From NCBI GenBank assembly GCA_964584595.1, contig CAZPAM010000030.1:1-28031 (forward strand): DNA of 28,031 nucleotides. The letters run 5' to 3'. Position numbers and translations under genes: made by a program. Below, one piece after another: positions 14,429 to 22,050 of this stretch. How positions within the stretch are numbered: position 1 is the stretch's first letter; every line of letters begins with the position of its first letter. Origin of the DNA: Scalindua sp964584595. Its GTDB lineage: Bacteria; Planctomycetota; Brocadiia; Brocadiales; Scalinduaceae. The notes under the pieces are model-generated. The model worked only from the letters and a program-made list of their open reading frames with translations. It ran no database searches and was not told where the DNA came from.

Positions 14429-15751
14429 CTAATCAGTTCCTGTTGTTTTGGCATAAACCCTTATGCCTTTCAATACGTCAATCGCCCTGGAAAGTTGTAC
14501 ATCAACAAATTTTTCTTCACCTTCACTCTCTTCGATATCCATGGACGGCTCTTTCAGGTCTTTCGTACGTATGTCTGTAGCATTAGATATGGTCAGGTTT
14601 TTATGCAGTTCTCTTATTTCCTTTTTTGTAAGGTCCACCTTAATATCCGGTTCAATACCTACTCCATCAATCAGGGTGCCGGATGGTGTGTAGTATTTGG
14701 CTGTAGTCAGTTTCAAGGCAGTATTCTTATTTTCTATTGGTATCAAACTCTGTACAGAACCCTTTCCAAAGGTTTTTGTCCCCAGCAAGAGGCCGCGGTT
14801 ATGATCTTTGACTGCACCTGCAACAATTTCAGAAGCACTGGCACTGCCATTATTGATCAGTATTATCAATGGGAAATCTTCATATGTTCCTGATCTATGC
14901 GCCTTATATTCATGTTCCTGTGACTTGTGCCTGCCTTTTGTAGAAACTATGACACCTTTTTTAATAAACTTGTCCGACATATCTACTGCAATATTCAAAA
15001 GACCGCCCGGATTAAATCGCAGATCCAGGACAAGAGCCTCCATACCCAGTTTTTCTAATTCTTCAATTGAGGCATCCAGATCAGTTATTGTATTATCCTG
15101 AAAACCGGTAACTGCAACATAGCCAATTTTACTCTCCTTATCAACGATCCTCGTACCACGCGTACTTTTAATCTTAATTTTTGCCCGTTCAATAGTTATG
15201 TCAACCGGCTCTCTTTCTCCCTCATGCAGCACCGTTAATACAACTTTAGTATTGGGTTTGCCACGAAGTATTTCAATAGCTTCGCGAATTGTAATATTTT
15301 TTGTCGATTCTCCATCGATCTTGAGTATTCTATCCCCAATAAACACCCCCGCCCGAAATGCAGGTGAATCAACAATTGGAGTCAGAACAGTCAAGATACC
15401 GTCCTTTATAACGACTTCAATACCCAAACCTTCGAATACACCTCCCGTTTCAATCCTCAACTCTTCAAGATGTTTTGAGTCAATGAACTGGCTATATGGG
15501 TCCAGGCTGCCAAGCATACCTTTGTATCCACTCTTAAGCAGCGCCCTGAGTTCAACTTCATCAACGTATTTATTCTGTATTTCCTTTATTACTGTTATGA
15601 ACTCTTCAAAATCCTGATAATAAACATCCGGACTTGTTTCTTTCTCTGTTTGCGCATGCAGACCGCATGGGGTTAAAGAGAAAAAAATAATTACTACCCA
15701 GATAAGATTAAAACAACTCCTTGTTGCTAACACTGAAAACTTCTCCTTCAT
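14429..15751 (-). CDS. ctpA: S41 family carboxyl-terminal processing peptidase (CtpA)
   Basis: A secreted serine protease with a Ser-Lys dyad that trims the C-termini of envelope proteins. The start at 15751 gives 440 aa with a signal peptide (residues about 1-34, hydrophobic core FNLIWVVIIFFSL, ending LHAQ). The PDZ domain lies at about 100-190 (GGVFEGLGIEV, SPAFRAGVFIGDRILKIDG). The peptidase core has LDLRFNPGGLL near 242-252, Ser305 in GSASASEI and Lys330 in TFGKGSVQ. The same frame is open for 20 more codons upstream, but that stretch is tRNA-Phe sequence and cannot be coding. The ATG lies only 15 bases after the tRNA 3' end with no clear ribosome binding site, so the mRNA is probably released by tRNA processing. 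Confidence 0.94.
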   Translation of the reverse strand: MKEKFSVLATRSCFNLIWVVIIFFSLTPCGLHAQTEKETSPDVYYQDFEEFITVIKEIQNKYVDEVELRALLKSGYKGMLGSLDPYSQFIDSKHLEELRIETGGVFEGLGIEVVIKDGILTVLTPIVDSPAFRAGVFIGDRILKIDGESTKNITIREAIEILRGKPNTKVVLTVLHEGEREPVDITIERAKIKIKSTRGTRIVDKESKIGYVAVTGFQDNTITDLDASIEELEKLGMEALVLDLRFNPGGLLNIAVDMSDKFIKKGVIVSTKGRHKSQEHEYKAHRSGTYEDFPLIILINNGSASASEIVAGAVKDHNRGLLLGTKTFGKGSVQSLIPIENKNTALKLTTAKYYTPSGTLIDGVGIEPDIKVDLTKKEIRELHKNLTISNATDIRTKDLKEPSMDIEESEGEEKFVDVQLSRAIDVLKGIRVYAKTTGTD

Positions 15752-15766
15752 TTTAGTTAATATATG

Positions 15767-15813
15767 TGGTGGGCAGAGCCGGAATCGAACCGGCGACACC
15801 GGGATTTTCAATC
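15767..15813 (-). tRNA. tRNA-Phe (GAA), 3' part; 5' part lies in the assembly gap
   Basis: Read on the minus strand, the sequence enters from the gap at the anticodon region GATTGAAAATC, giving a loop TTGAAAA with anticodon GAA. The 3' anticodon strand TCCCG, variable loop GTGTC, T-arm GCCGG-TTCGATT-CCGGC, acceptor strand TCTGCCC, discriminator A and an encoded CCA follow. The variable loop and anticodon arm resemble bacterial tRNA-Phe. About 29 bases of the 5' half (acceptor, D-arm and part of the anticodon stem) should be in the N run. It lies between ribF and ctpA in the same direction. Confidence 0.93.
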
Positions 15814-15968
15814 NNNNNNNNNNNNNNNNNNNNNNNNNNNNNNNNNNNNNNNNNNNNNNNNNNNNNNNNNNNNNNNNNNNNNNNNNNNNNNNNNNNNNNN
15901 NNNNNNNNNNNNNNNNNNNNNNNNNNNNNNNNNNNNNNNNNNNNNNNNNNNNNNNNNNNNNNNNNNNN
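15814..15968. other. Assembly gap of 155 N between tRNA-Phe and ribF
   Basis: It hides the ribF C-terminus (probably about 15-20 codons) and the 5' half of tRNA-Phe. Together these need only around 90 bases, so the nominal gap size is adequate. Both gap edges carry the same nonamer GATTTTCAA (plus strand, 15803-15811 and 15969-15977), which may have confused joining. Confidence 0.98.
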
Positions 15969-16839
15969 GATTTTCAAACTTAATTTCTTCCCTCAATTTA
16001 TAAAGAAACTGAACTTCCAGATCCTTTCCGTAAATCGATTCATTAAAATCAATTATGTGAACCTCGACCAGAGGCTCGTTGTCATCTGTATCTTTCTTGA
16101 ACGTGGGGCAAGTCCCTATATTGGTTATGGCGTTATGTTCCCTGCCATCCAGAAATGCCTTAGTAGCATAGACACCGGAAGGAGGCCTTATCTCATGGTG
16201 AAGATTAAGATTGGCAGTGGGAAATCCCAGCTCCATGCCGCGGCCATCACCCTTGACTACCGTGCCGAGCACAGAAACACGCCTGCCCAGCATTCCTTTC
16301 GCTTTCTGCAAATCCCCTCGAATAATTTCTTTTCGTATGGCTGTGCTGCTTGTAATTTCGCCTTCAATTTCTGCAGGTTCACATACAACCACTTCGAATC
16401 CATATTTTTCCGCAAAATCAGAGACCATTGATGCATCGCCCCTTCTATCCTTGCCAAATGAACAGTTAAATCCGAGCACGACTACTTTGGCCCCGAGCCA
16501 TTCATGAATTACCTTAACTATAAAATCCTCAGCACTGATTTCTGCGATCTTTTTATCAAACTCCAACACAACTGTTACATCAACGCCCAGTTGATCAAAC
16601 AAGACCAGCCTGTGTTCGAGTGATGTAATGCAGGACTGTTGTGTCTGTGAAAGAAAGCTTTTTGGATGGCGATCAAAGGTCAGGATTATCGATTCTCCGT
16701 TTCCCTTGTTCGCCAGATCTATAGTTTTCTGAATAACCTCTTGATGACCTGAATGTACGCCATCAAACACCCCTAATGTAACAACAGGCCAGTTAAGTTT
16801 TCTCTCTATCTTTTTATTAATACCAAAAACTGTATCCAA
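15969..16839 (-). CDS. ribF: Bifunctional riboflavin kinase / FAD synthetase (3' end in gap)
   Basis: Phosphorylates riboflavin to FMN and adenylates FMN to FAD. The start is TTG 16839, supported by AGAGG about six bases upstream. The N-terminal FAD synthetase domain has LGVFDGVHSGHQ (about 22-33), FDRHPKSFL, and SSTAIRKEI. The C-terminal riboflavin kinase domain has GRGMELGFPTANLNL, PPSGVYAT, and EVHIIDFNESIYG. The visible 290 residues end at KLREEIKFEN, where family members usually have about 15-20 more, so the stop codon lies in the N run. The gene begins 10 bases after the ppiD-like stop and is followed by tRNA-Phe and ctpA. Confidence 0.96.
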
Positions 16840-16849
16840 GTTTATCCTC

Positions 16850-18565
16850 TCAGCCTCTTTTTTTTCCTAATTGAGCCCTTTTGGCTACCCAGGATTCCCA
16901 TTCTGTTATGAACGCCAATTGCTTTTCCCTTAGATACTGTTCCATTATTGAATCTTCTTCCTCTTCAAATTTCCCCGGATCAACCGTCTTTCTCTCTACC
17001 AGCGTTACCACATAACATCTTTGTATACCTTTGTCTTCAACCGCAATGGCTGACTCTCCGACTTTCAGGCCAAATACAGTTTCAACAATTTTAGCTTTAT
17101 CCTGCCCCAATACCTCTATATCATCATCTTCACTCATAATTCCCGGCCTGGTAATATAATTTGTTCCTATTATATCTATTTTACCTGCCTCATCTTCAAT
17201 AGATTTTATACCCTCTTCAAAGGACGTCTGGTTAATCTTCTCAAGGCATTTTTCAGCAAGCTTCTCTGCCTCTTCAAATCCCTTTGCATAACTCAGATCC
17301 CTGGCAACCCTCTCACGAATCTCTTCATAAGGCGGTGTATGAGGTTCTACTTTCTCTATCACCCGATAAATAAGTTTACCTTCCGTAGAACTAAGGGGCG
17401 GAGAAGGATCATTTATATCCCGGTCAAATACCTGCTGGGGAAACTCCGGTAGATCTATCAACACTTCGAATAACTCATCCTTTGCAAAATAGTTTGTTCC
17501 ATTAGTCGAGTTTGTTGGAATAACATACTCAAGGTCATGTTTCTCCGCAAGATCAGGAAAGCTGATAAACGCCTCTTTGTCAATCATTTCGTATATTTCT
17601 TCATCCGCACCAGCAATCTGCTTGTTAATCTCAGCATCGTACTTTTTGTAAAATATATTATTTTTAATTTGCTCCTTCACTTCCTCAAAGGGCTTGAATT
17701 CTGCTACAGAAGTTTCCGCTGATGCTTCCTCCGAAGCCGCCTCTGAATCTTCCTCTGGATTTTCTTCTTCGTCTTCCGGTCTGAACATAAGGTCCTTTTT
17801 CTCTTCGTAATAACTAAGCATTTCCTCATCAGTAATTGAAGCAGTAATCTCTCTTTCTACTGCGGCATTCTTTGTCATCACATATTCTATCTTAACCTTC
17901 TCAGGTTCTTTATAACCCCATCTTCCCTCTTCAACACTCGGGAAGGCTTCATTGTGCTTATCGTAAAAAGCTCTGACTTCGTCTTCCTCAACCTCAACAT
18001 TACCGATAAAGTCCCTGGCGTTAAGGGCTGCATATTTTACCTTTACTTTTTCATTTTCCTTGATGTATCTCTGTAATGCCTCGTCCCTGGTAATCTTTAC
18101 TGAATTCTTTAAAAGGAATAGAAGTTTTTTGCTTAAAAGATATTCCTTAATAGTCTTTTCAAACTGATGTTCCGTCAAATGGAGTGCTGACCCGAGCATA
18201 CGCCTGAAAGCTTCTTTGTCTTCAAAGATACGCGGATCAACAGGAAAGAAATTCCGTACCTCCTGCGCAAGTTCTTCTTTAGATACGAAAATACCCATTT
18301 TCTCAGCCTGGATAAAAAGCGCCATCTGAGCCCATACCATTTTAGCGACAGGCTCTTCTGTATCTCTGAAAAAGATCCTCGCCCATCTGGTCGCAGTATC
18401 AGTAAACTGTTCCTGTGTAACTTCTATACCATGAATTTCTCCGATAGAAGGTTTTGGCACCATATACTCTGCCGCCGGACCAATTCCCCATATTACCATC
18501 AAGAATACAACTAAAGTACCTAAGAGTTTTTTCTGATTTCTTCTAAACCAACCTGTCGCTGCCAT
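16850..18565 (-). CDS. PpiD/SurA-like membrane-anchored periplasmic folding factor
   Basis: A 571-aa protein with one N-terminal helix (about residues 14-32) and a large periplasmic part. The start has the RRNQKKLLG...F pattern of PpiD-like proteins. A SurA_N-type helical domain follows (residues about 45-190, including FTDTATRW and the KEYLLSKKLLFLLKN helix). Two DEEM/EDEVRAFYDKHNEAF-type segments (about 197-270) match the linker before the parvulin domain in PpiD. A highly acidic Glu/Ser/Ala linker lies near 270-292, followed by a PpiD-like C-terminal helical region. I do not see the parvulin PPIase signature (HIL near the start, GGDLG, FGYH), so it may be a chaperone without isomerase activity. 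GAGG precedes the ATG. It heads the minus-strand run, with a good promoter upstream. Confidence 0.78.
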   Translation of the reverse strand: MAATGWFRRNQKKLLGTLVVFLMVIWGIGPAAEYMVPKPSIGEIHGIEVTQEQFTDTATRWARIFFRDTEEPVAKMVWAQMALFIQAEKMGIFVSKEELAQEVRNFFPVDPRIFEDKEAFRRMLGSALHLTEHQFEKTIKEYLLSKKLLFLLKNSVKITRDEALQRYIKENEKVKVKYAALNARDFIGNVEVEEDEVRAFYDKHNEAFPSVEEGRWGYKEPEKVKIEYVMTKNAAVEREITASITDEEMLSYYEEKKDLMFRPEDEEENPEEDSEAASEEASAETSVAEFKPFEEVKEQIKNNIFYKKYDAEINKQIAGADEEIYEMIDKEAFISFPDLAEKHDLEYVIPTNSTNGTNYFAKDELFEVLIDLPEFPQQVFDRDINDPSPPLSSTEGKLIYRVIEKVEPHTPPYEEIRERVARDLSYAKGFEEAEKLAEKCLEKINQTSFEEGIKSIEDEAGKIDIIGTNYITRPGIMSEDDDIEVLGQDKAKIVETVFGLKVGESAIAVEDKGIQRCYVVTLVERKTVDPGKFEEEEDSIMEQYLREKQLAFITEWESWVAKRAQLGKKRG

Positions 18566-18663
18566 ATATACCTCACATTAAGTTATTCCAAACGTTAAAC
18601 TAAGCACAGGAAACTCTTTATCACAATGAATTCCCCGGATTCTTGTACAAATGCGAATTTTAA

Positions 18664-18692
18664 ATTATATAAAGCATCGTTATAACTATCAA
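18664..18692 (-). promoter_or_regulatory. Putative sigma-70 promoter for the ppiD-like/ribF/ctpA/tsaD run
   Basis: On the minus strand, TTGATA (18692-18687) and TATAAT (18669-18664) are separated by exactly 17 bases. Transcription would begin near 18657, about 90 bases before the ppiD-like ATG. The -10 is perfect and the -35 matches five of six positions. It is the best promoter-like sequence in the longest gene-free stretch of the window. Confidence 0.6.
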
Positions 18693-18763
18693 CAGCTTTT
18701 TGTAATAATTTAATGCTTTAATTTATTTGGAAGAATATAGTTAAATGTGCTAAGCTGGGAAAA

Positions 18764-18790
18764 AATCAACAATCAACAATCAACAATCAT
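18764..18790 (+). repeat. Heptanucleotide tandem repeat (AATCAAC, 3.9 copies)
   Basis: AATCAAC repeats at 18764, 18771 and 18778, and then degenerates to AATCAT. It lies in the leader of the DUF4438 gene, about 16 bases before its GGGGGGAG ribosome binding site. Heptamer repeats of this general kind (STRR elements) are known in cyanobacteria; whether this one belongs to a dispersed family cannot be judged from one copy. Confidence 0.75.
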
Positions 18791-18804
18791 AAATAGACAA
18801 TCCA

Positions 18805-18824
18805 TAGGGGGGAGCCAAAAATTG
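18805..18824 (+). promoter_or_regulatory. Ribosome binding site that fixes the TTG start of the DUF4438 gene
   Basis: The purine run AGGGGGGAG at 18806-18814 is followed by a spacer of seven bases and TTG at 18822. The longer reading of the frame from 18747 would translate the heptamer repeats and this ribosome binding site, which is implausible. Confidence 0.8.
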
Positions 18825-19703
18825 GTTAAGACAAACAAAGATAAATTAGTAATGCAATCAGTAGTAGGACAAATATCAAGCCCCACTTTTGCAAGCACAC
18901 CTTATGTCATCAGTGCTGACGGCAAGCCACTCGTTCTTCCGAGTGTTGGCGGGATTACTTACAACGTCAGGGTTGGAGACCCGGCAATCGGCTGGGCTGC
19001 CGATCATGTGGAACCGGGAGTCAGTATGACTAATACAGAAAAGTCCATCGGAAGCTGGTCACCAAATGCAGGACTTAACACACTGGCATGCGCAGGAAAT
19101 GAAGTAAAGGTTATCTCAGGAGAAGCCAAGGGGGCAAAAGGTTATGTAATCGGAAAGCACGGTGGTATAGAACATGTGATAGTTGACTTCCCTCCAAAGA
19201 CCCTTGAGAAAATGGTAGTGGGAGACAAGATGCAGATAAAAGCGTACGGAACAGGATTAGTACTGACAAATTACTATCCTGACATACACGCAATGAACAT
19301 CTCTCCCCGCCTTTTATCGAAGATACCTGTAAATGAAGCAAAAGGTATCCTCAAGTTCCCGGTGACCCATATAGTCCCTGCCGCAATTATGGGATCGGGA
19401 CTGGGTTCCAGCCACAGCTACTCAGGTGACTACGACATCCAGATGTTTGATAAGAAAGTCGTAAAGAAATTCGGACTTGGAACACTCAGGTTTGGCGATT
19501 TGGTGGCAATATCCGATGCAGACCACTCTTACGGGAGAATATACAAGACAGGCGCTATTTCAATCGGCATCGTAGTCCACTCAGACTGTGTTATCGCAGG
19601 CCACGGCCCCGGTGTAATGACAGTACTCACATCCGGCAAAGGCAAGATCAAACCCGTAATAAGCAAGAAATCAAACCTAGTACATTATTTAAAACTAAAA
19701 TAA
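18822..19703 (+). CDS. DUF4438 family protein, 293 aa
   Basis: Matches, as I recall the family, the DUF4438 proteins found in Thermotogae, archaea and scattered bacteria; structures exist but no activity is established to my knowledge. Landmarks include LPSVGGITYNVRVGDPAIGW, a Gly-rich central GAKGYVIGKHGG, HAMNISPRLLSKIP, the highly conserved-looking AAIMGSGLGSSHSYSGDYDIQ, and GDLVAISDADHSYGR. The C-terminus has IGIVVHSDCVIAGHGPGVMTVLTSG. Repeated His, Asp and Gly motifs suggest an active site, but the reaction is unknown. There is no signal peptide, so it is likely cytoplasmic. The start is TTG 18822 with a very strong ribosome binding site. It is followed after 41 bases by an exported TPR protein gene in the same direction. 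Confidence 0.85.
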   Translation: MVKTNKDKLVMQSVVGQISSPTFASTPYVISADGKPLVLPSVGGITYNVRVGDPAIGWAADHVEPGVSMTNTEKSIGSWSPNAGLNTLACAGNEVKVISGEAKGAKGYVIGKHGGIEHVIVDFPPKTLEKMVVGDKMQIKAYGTGLVLTNYYPDIHAMNISPRLLSKIPVNEAKGILKFPVTHIVPAAIMGSGLGSSHSYSGDYDIQMFDKKVVKKFGLGTLRFGDLVAISDADHSYGRIYKTGAISIGIVVHSDCVIAGHGPGVMTVLTSGKGKIKPVISKKSNLVHYLKLK

Positions 19704-19716
19704 AACGTAATAGTTT

Positions 19717-19736
19717 ACCGCAAAGACGCAAAGGAA
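19717..19736 (+). repeat. CGCAAAG direct repeat at a ribosome binding site
   Basis: CGCAAAG occurs at 19719-19725 and again at 19727-19733 within ACCGCAAAGACGCAAAGGAA, eight bases apart. The second copy continues into AAAGGAAA, which serves as the ribosome binding site for the TPR gene at 19745. Similar CGCAAAGACGCAAAG strings recur between genes in many bacteria, as far as I recall. Confidence 0.4.
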
Positions 19737-19744
19737 AACTGAAT

Positions 19745-20992
19745 ATGGTAAACTCCGAATTAATCAAACCGGGTATCATTTTTTACCTGTTTTCTCTCCT
19801 GATAAGCAGCACTCTTTTATGCAACTTTTCAAATGCAGAATCTATAGAACAGGGCGATGCACAACAGAATCCTTTAACAGAGAAGATAAAACTGGCTATG
19901 GATGCAAATTACCGAATGGACTCCGAACGGTCTGAGGATATCTTCAATGAGGCGATTAGTGAATGGCCCGAAGACCCGATGCCCTATCTCTTCAAAGGAG
20001 GTCTTTATCTCAATAAGTTTCGCTATCTCAATGATAATATGGAAGAAGAGAGGGCAAGGCTGAAGAAACAGATACTTTACCTGAACAATAAGGTTATTGA
20101 CATTGCCCGCAAACAAATTAAGGAGAACCCGGATAATATGAGAGCATATTATTGTCTGGGAGGAGCAAATGGCAACCTGGGGAGATTTTATATACTCAAC
20201 GGCAAGTGGTTGAGGGGTTACTGGAAAGGCAAAAAGGGATTTAAGATTCTTGAAAAGATTGTAGAAAAAGACCATGAATATTACGATGCATATGTTGGCC
20301 TGGGCATATATCACTATTTCTCTGCCACCCTGCCCAAAGTCGTAAAGGTCTTGTCATTTCTCCTTGGCGGACCAAAAGGTGATAAGGAAAAAGGGATCAA
20401 TGAACTCGAACTCGTTCGCGACAACGGTACTTTACTGCCGGTCGAAGCCAGAAGAGTACTCCTCAGGGTTTTTCGTTTTGAAAAAGATTGGAACAGTTTT
20501 TATCACACTTCCAAATGGCTTGCGGAACAGTATCCGGAAAACATCAATTTCCAGATACCTTACATATACGGACTCACAAAAGAGAGACAATATAGCGATG
20601 CTCAACATCAGTTGAGCAAAGTTGATTCCCTGCTGGAGAATGACCCGTCACGGCTACCCCTCAGTGTACGAGTTAAATATTACAGATACTCCGGTCTCTT
20701 AAATTACAATTTCGGCGAATATTCAACGTCAGTAGAGTCATATCTGAGCGCCATTGATTTAAGCCGCACTAAGTGGCCGCCCGAAAGGATATGGCCTGAA
20801 GACTACTACTACCTTGCTACAGCCTATGCCGGACTGAAAGAAGAAAAAGAGGCATTTAAATATCTGAGGAAGGCTATTATAAAGGATTGGAAAATGGTTG
20901 ATTTCGAAGAACAACCGGAATGGCAGCCATACAGACACAATATTACAAACAGAGACGTTAGCCAGATAAGAATGAAGGAAGAAACAAAATGA
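19745..20992 (+). CDS. Exported TPR-like protein, 415 aa
   Basis: The N-terminus has a signal peptide (about residues 1-31, hydrophobic GIIFYLFSLLISSTLLCNF, ending SNAES), so the protein is exported. The mature part is helical with several degenerate tetratricopeptide units: an early one around PEDPMPYLFKGGLYLN (residues about 76-91), a pair around PDNMRAYYCLGGANGNLG and YYDAYVGLGIYHYFSATLP, and a last one around EDYYYLATAYAGLKEEKEA. The segment with LPKVVKVLSFLLGGPKGD recalls the IML2/TTC39-like group of repeat proteins. No catalytic site is seen. AAGGA lies about ten bases before the ATG. The TGA stop overlaps the next ATG by four bases, and the DUF4438 gene precedes it, so the three genes form one transcription unit. 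Confidence 0.85.
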   Translation: MVNSELIKPGIIFYLFSLLISSTLLCNFSNAESIEQGDAQQNPLTEKIKLAMDANYRMDSERSEDIFNEAISEWPEDPMPYLFKGGLYLNKFRYLNDNMEEERARLKKQILYLNNKVIDIARKQIKENPDNMRAYYCLGGANGNLGRFYILNGKWLRGYWKGKKGFKILEKIVEKDHEYYDAYVGLGIYHYFSATLPKVVKVLSFLLGGPKGDKEKGINELELVRDNGTLLPVEARRVLLRVFRFEKDWNSFYHTSKWLAEQYPENINFQIPYIYGLTKERQYSDAQHQLSKVDSLLENDPSRLPLSVRVKYYRYSGLLNYNFGEYSTSVESYLSAIDLSRTKWPPERIWPEDYYYLATAYAGLKEEKEAFKYLRKAIIKDWKMVDFEEQPEWQPYRHNITNRDVSQIRMKEETK

Positions 20993-21288
20993 TAGATAAT
21001 CCCGATTGGCTCAAGCCGGAAGGAAGCGCTTACTTTCATCAAATCTCGCAGGATTGCATAAGGAAATTAGTTGAATGTATGGAAGGTATTGATATAGAGA
21101 ATATGGATTGTGATACTTGTATTAAAATGCAGGAAATATTAAGTGATGAAATAGAAGATCCGGGGTTTTTTGAATTTGCTATAGACAATCTCAGTGAATT
21201 GGCTTCGTATATTGCTAAAGGAAAAGTAAATATCAGGATTCACAGGAATGATGTAGATGAGTTATGGTTTGATATAGACGAAGAATAA
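20989..21288 (+). CDS. Small acidic protein coupled to the TPR gene, 99 aa
   Basis: Family not recognised. The start ATG overlaps the TPR stop (ATGA at 20989-20992), a classic translational coupling arrangement. The protein is acidic, probably helical in the first two thirds, and ends with a short strand-like part (VNIRIHRNDVDELWFDIDEE). It has a Cys-x-x-Cys (CDTC, about residues 42-45) and two more Cys, but no signal peptide or membrane helix. The coupled TPR protein is exported and this one is not, so a direct complex is not obvious. Confidence 0.72.
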   Translation: MIDNPDWLKPEGSAYFHQISQDCIRKLVECMEGIDIENMDCDTCIKMQEILSDEIEDPGFFEFAIDNLSELASYIAKGKVNIRIHRNDVDELWFDIDEE

Positions 21289-21315
21289 AAAACCAAACTT
21301 GATACTAATTCTTTT

Positions 21316-21699
21316 CTACACTTTTTCACACCCTGAAAAAAGTACAGCCTCTTCTCTCAGCATTCTCGTGTTATGAGTTTCAATAAACCTTTCTAGCTCA
21401 AACTCTTTCTCTATTCCTGCTTCCGCAAAGATATATTCAAAGAAATCTATAGTATATTTTGATAACTCTTCCATGTCTTCTTCGAATGCGTCAAAAACTT
21501 CTTTTAATCTACTATTAAATTCCGATGACTTTCTTAATACAGGATAGAGTTCTTTATATTCTTTCTTGATGTGAGTAAGTATGTTATCTCTTGCTGACAA
21601 CAACACCTTTTGATACTCTTTTGAATTAATATTCATTTCCTTGATATTTTTGAGAGTGTCAAGAATTATAGTATGTTCTTCTTTAAGTTCTTCAATCAT
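21316..21699 (-). CDS. Hemerythrin-like (HHE) domain protein, 127 aa
   Basis: Hemerythrin-like four-helix proteins bind a di-iron centre and sense or carry oxygen, or help protect against it. Ligand-like residues in the right order are His9 in EEHTIILDTL, His43 and Glu47 in HIKKEYKELYP, and His109 with Glu116/117 in ETHNTRMLREEAVLF. The central His-x-x-x-Glu pair expected in complete HHE domains, between about residues 65 and 90, is not evident; Glu residues are present instead. The iron site may therefore be altered. A strong TTAGGAGGG precedes the ATG. The gene converges with the 99-aa gene and lies beside a small Cys-tailed membrane protein and a rhodanese lipoprotein. Confidence 0.72.
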   Translation of the reverse strand: MIEELKEEHTIILDTLKNIKEMNINSKEYQKVLLSARDNILTHIKKEYKELYPVLRKSSEFNSRLKEVFDAFEEDMEELSKYTIDFFEYIFAEAGIEKEFELERFIETHNTRMLREEAVLFSGCEKV

Positions 21700-21744
21700 T
21701 TTAAACCCTCCTAAATAAAGAGTCAGGCATAAGCCATATAAACG

Positions 21745-21939
21745 TTAACACATGCACCCTTTACTATCGCACTTCATATGCCAAATATGAATAAGATAGA
21801 AAATTTCTTCTGGACTATTCTTAAGTACAGTTTTATTAATATGATACATAAAACCATACTGACATCCTGTTAGCAGAGCAATTAAGAAGAAGATAACGAT
21901 TATAGGGAATATTACCCAATTAACACCCAGTATCCCCAA
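21745..21939 (-). CDS. Possible small membrane protein with a Cys-rich tail, 64 aa
   Basis: The frame starts with TTG 21939, directly after an in-frame TAA, and has no good ribosome binding site, so the gene is uncertain. It would encode a helix of about 20 residues (VIFPIIVIFFLIALLTG) and a short polar part with YHIN and HIWHMK. The tail CDSKGCMC has three Cys and could bind metal or a cofactor. No family is recognised. It is oriented with the hemerythrin-like gene, 45 bases upstream of it, and diverges from the rhodanese gene. Confidence 0.38.
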   Translation of the reverse strand: MGILGVNWVIFPIIVIFFLIALLTGCQYGFMYHINKTVLKNSPEEIFYLIHIWHMKCDSKGCMC

Positions 21940-22003
21940 TTAAAATCCAAAAGAAACTCTAACGTGAAACCGGCACAGTAATAGAAACATAACATTTAAT
22001 TAT

Positions 22004-22032
22004 TTGAATATATAACTGTTCATATTTATAAT
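22004..22032 (+). promoter_or_regulatory. Putative sigma-70 promoter for the rhodanese lipoprotein gene
   Basis: TTGAAT (22004-22009), a 17-base spacer and a perfect TATAAT (22027-22032). Initiation near 22039 would give a 5' leader of only about 12 bases before ATG 22051, matching the lack of a Shine-Dalgarno sequence there. Confidence 0.6.
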
Positions 22033-22050
22033 TACGTCTCTTTGATTAAT

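Noticed and set aside
15752..15811. In-frame upstream extension of ctpA by 20 codons
   Set aside because: The extension is the 3' half of tRNA-Phe plus spacer read as protein. The signal peptide begins at the ATG 15751.
18747..18821. Longer DUF4438 protein starting at 18747
   Set aside because: It would translate the heptamer repeats and the GGGGGGAG ribosome binding site. TTG 18822 is the better start.
21320..21343. ACTTTTTCA / TGAAAAAAGT inverted repeat after the 99-aa gene as a terminator
   Set aside because: The stem is nearly all A-T with a bulge, lies inside the hemerythrin-like coding region, and has no following T tract.
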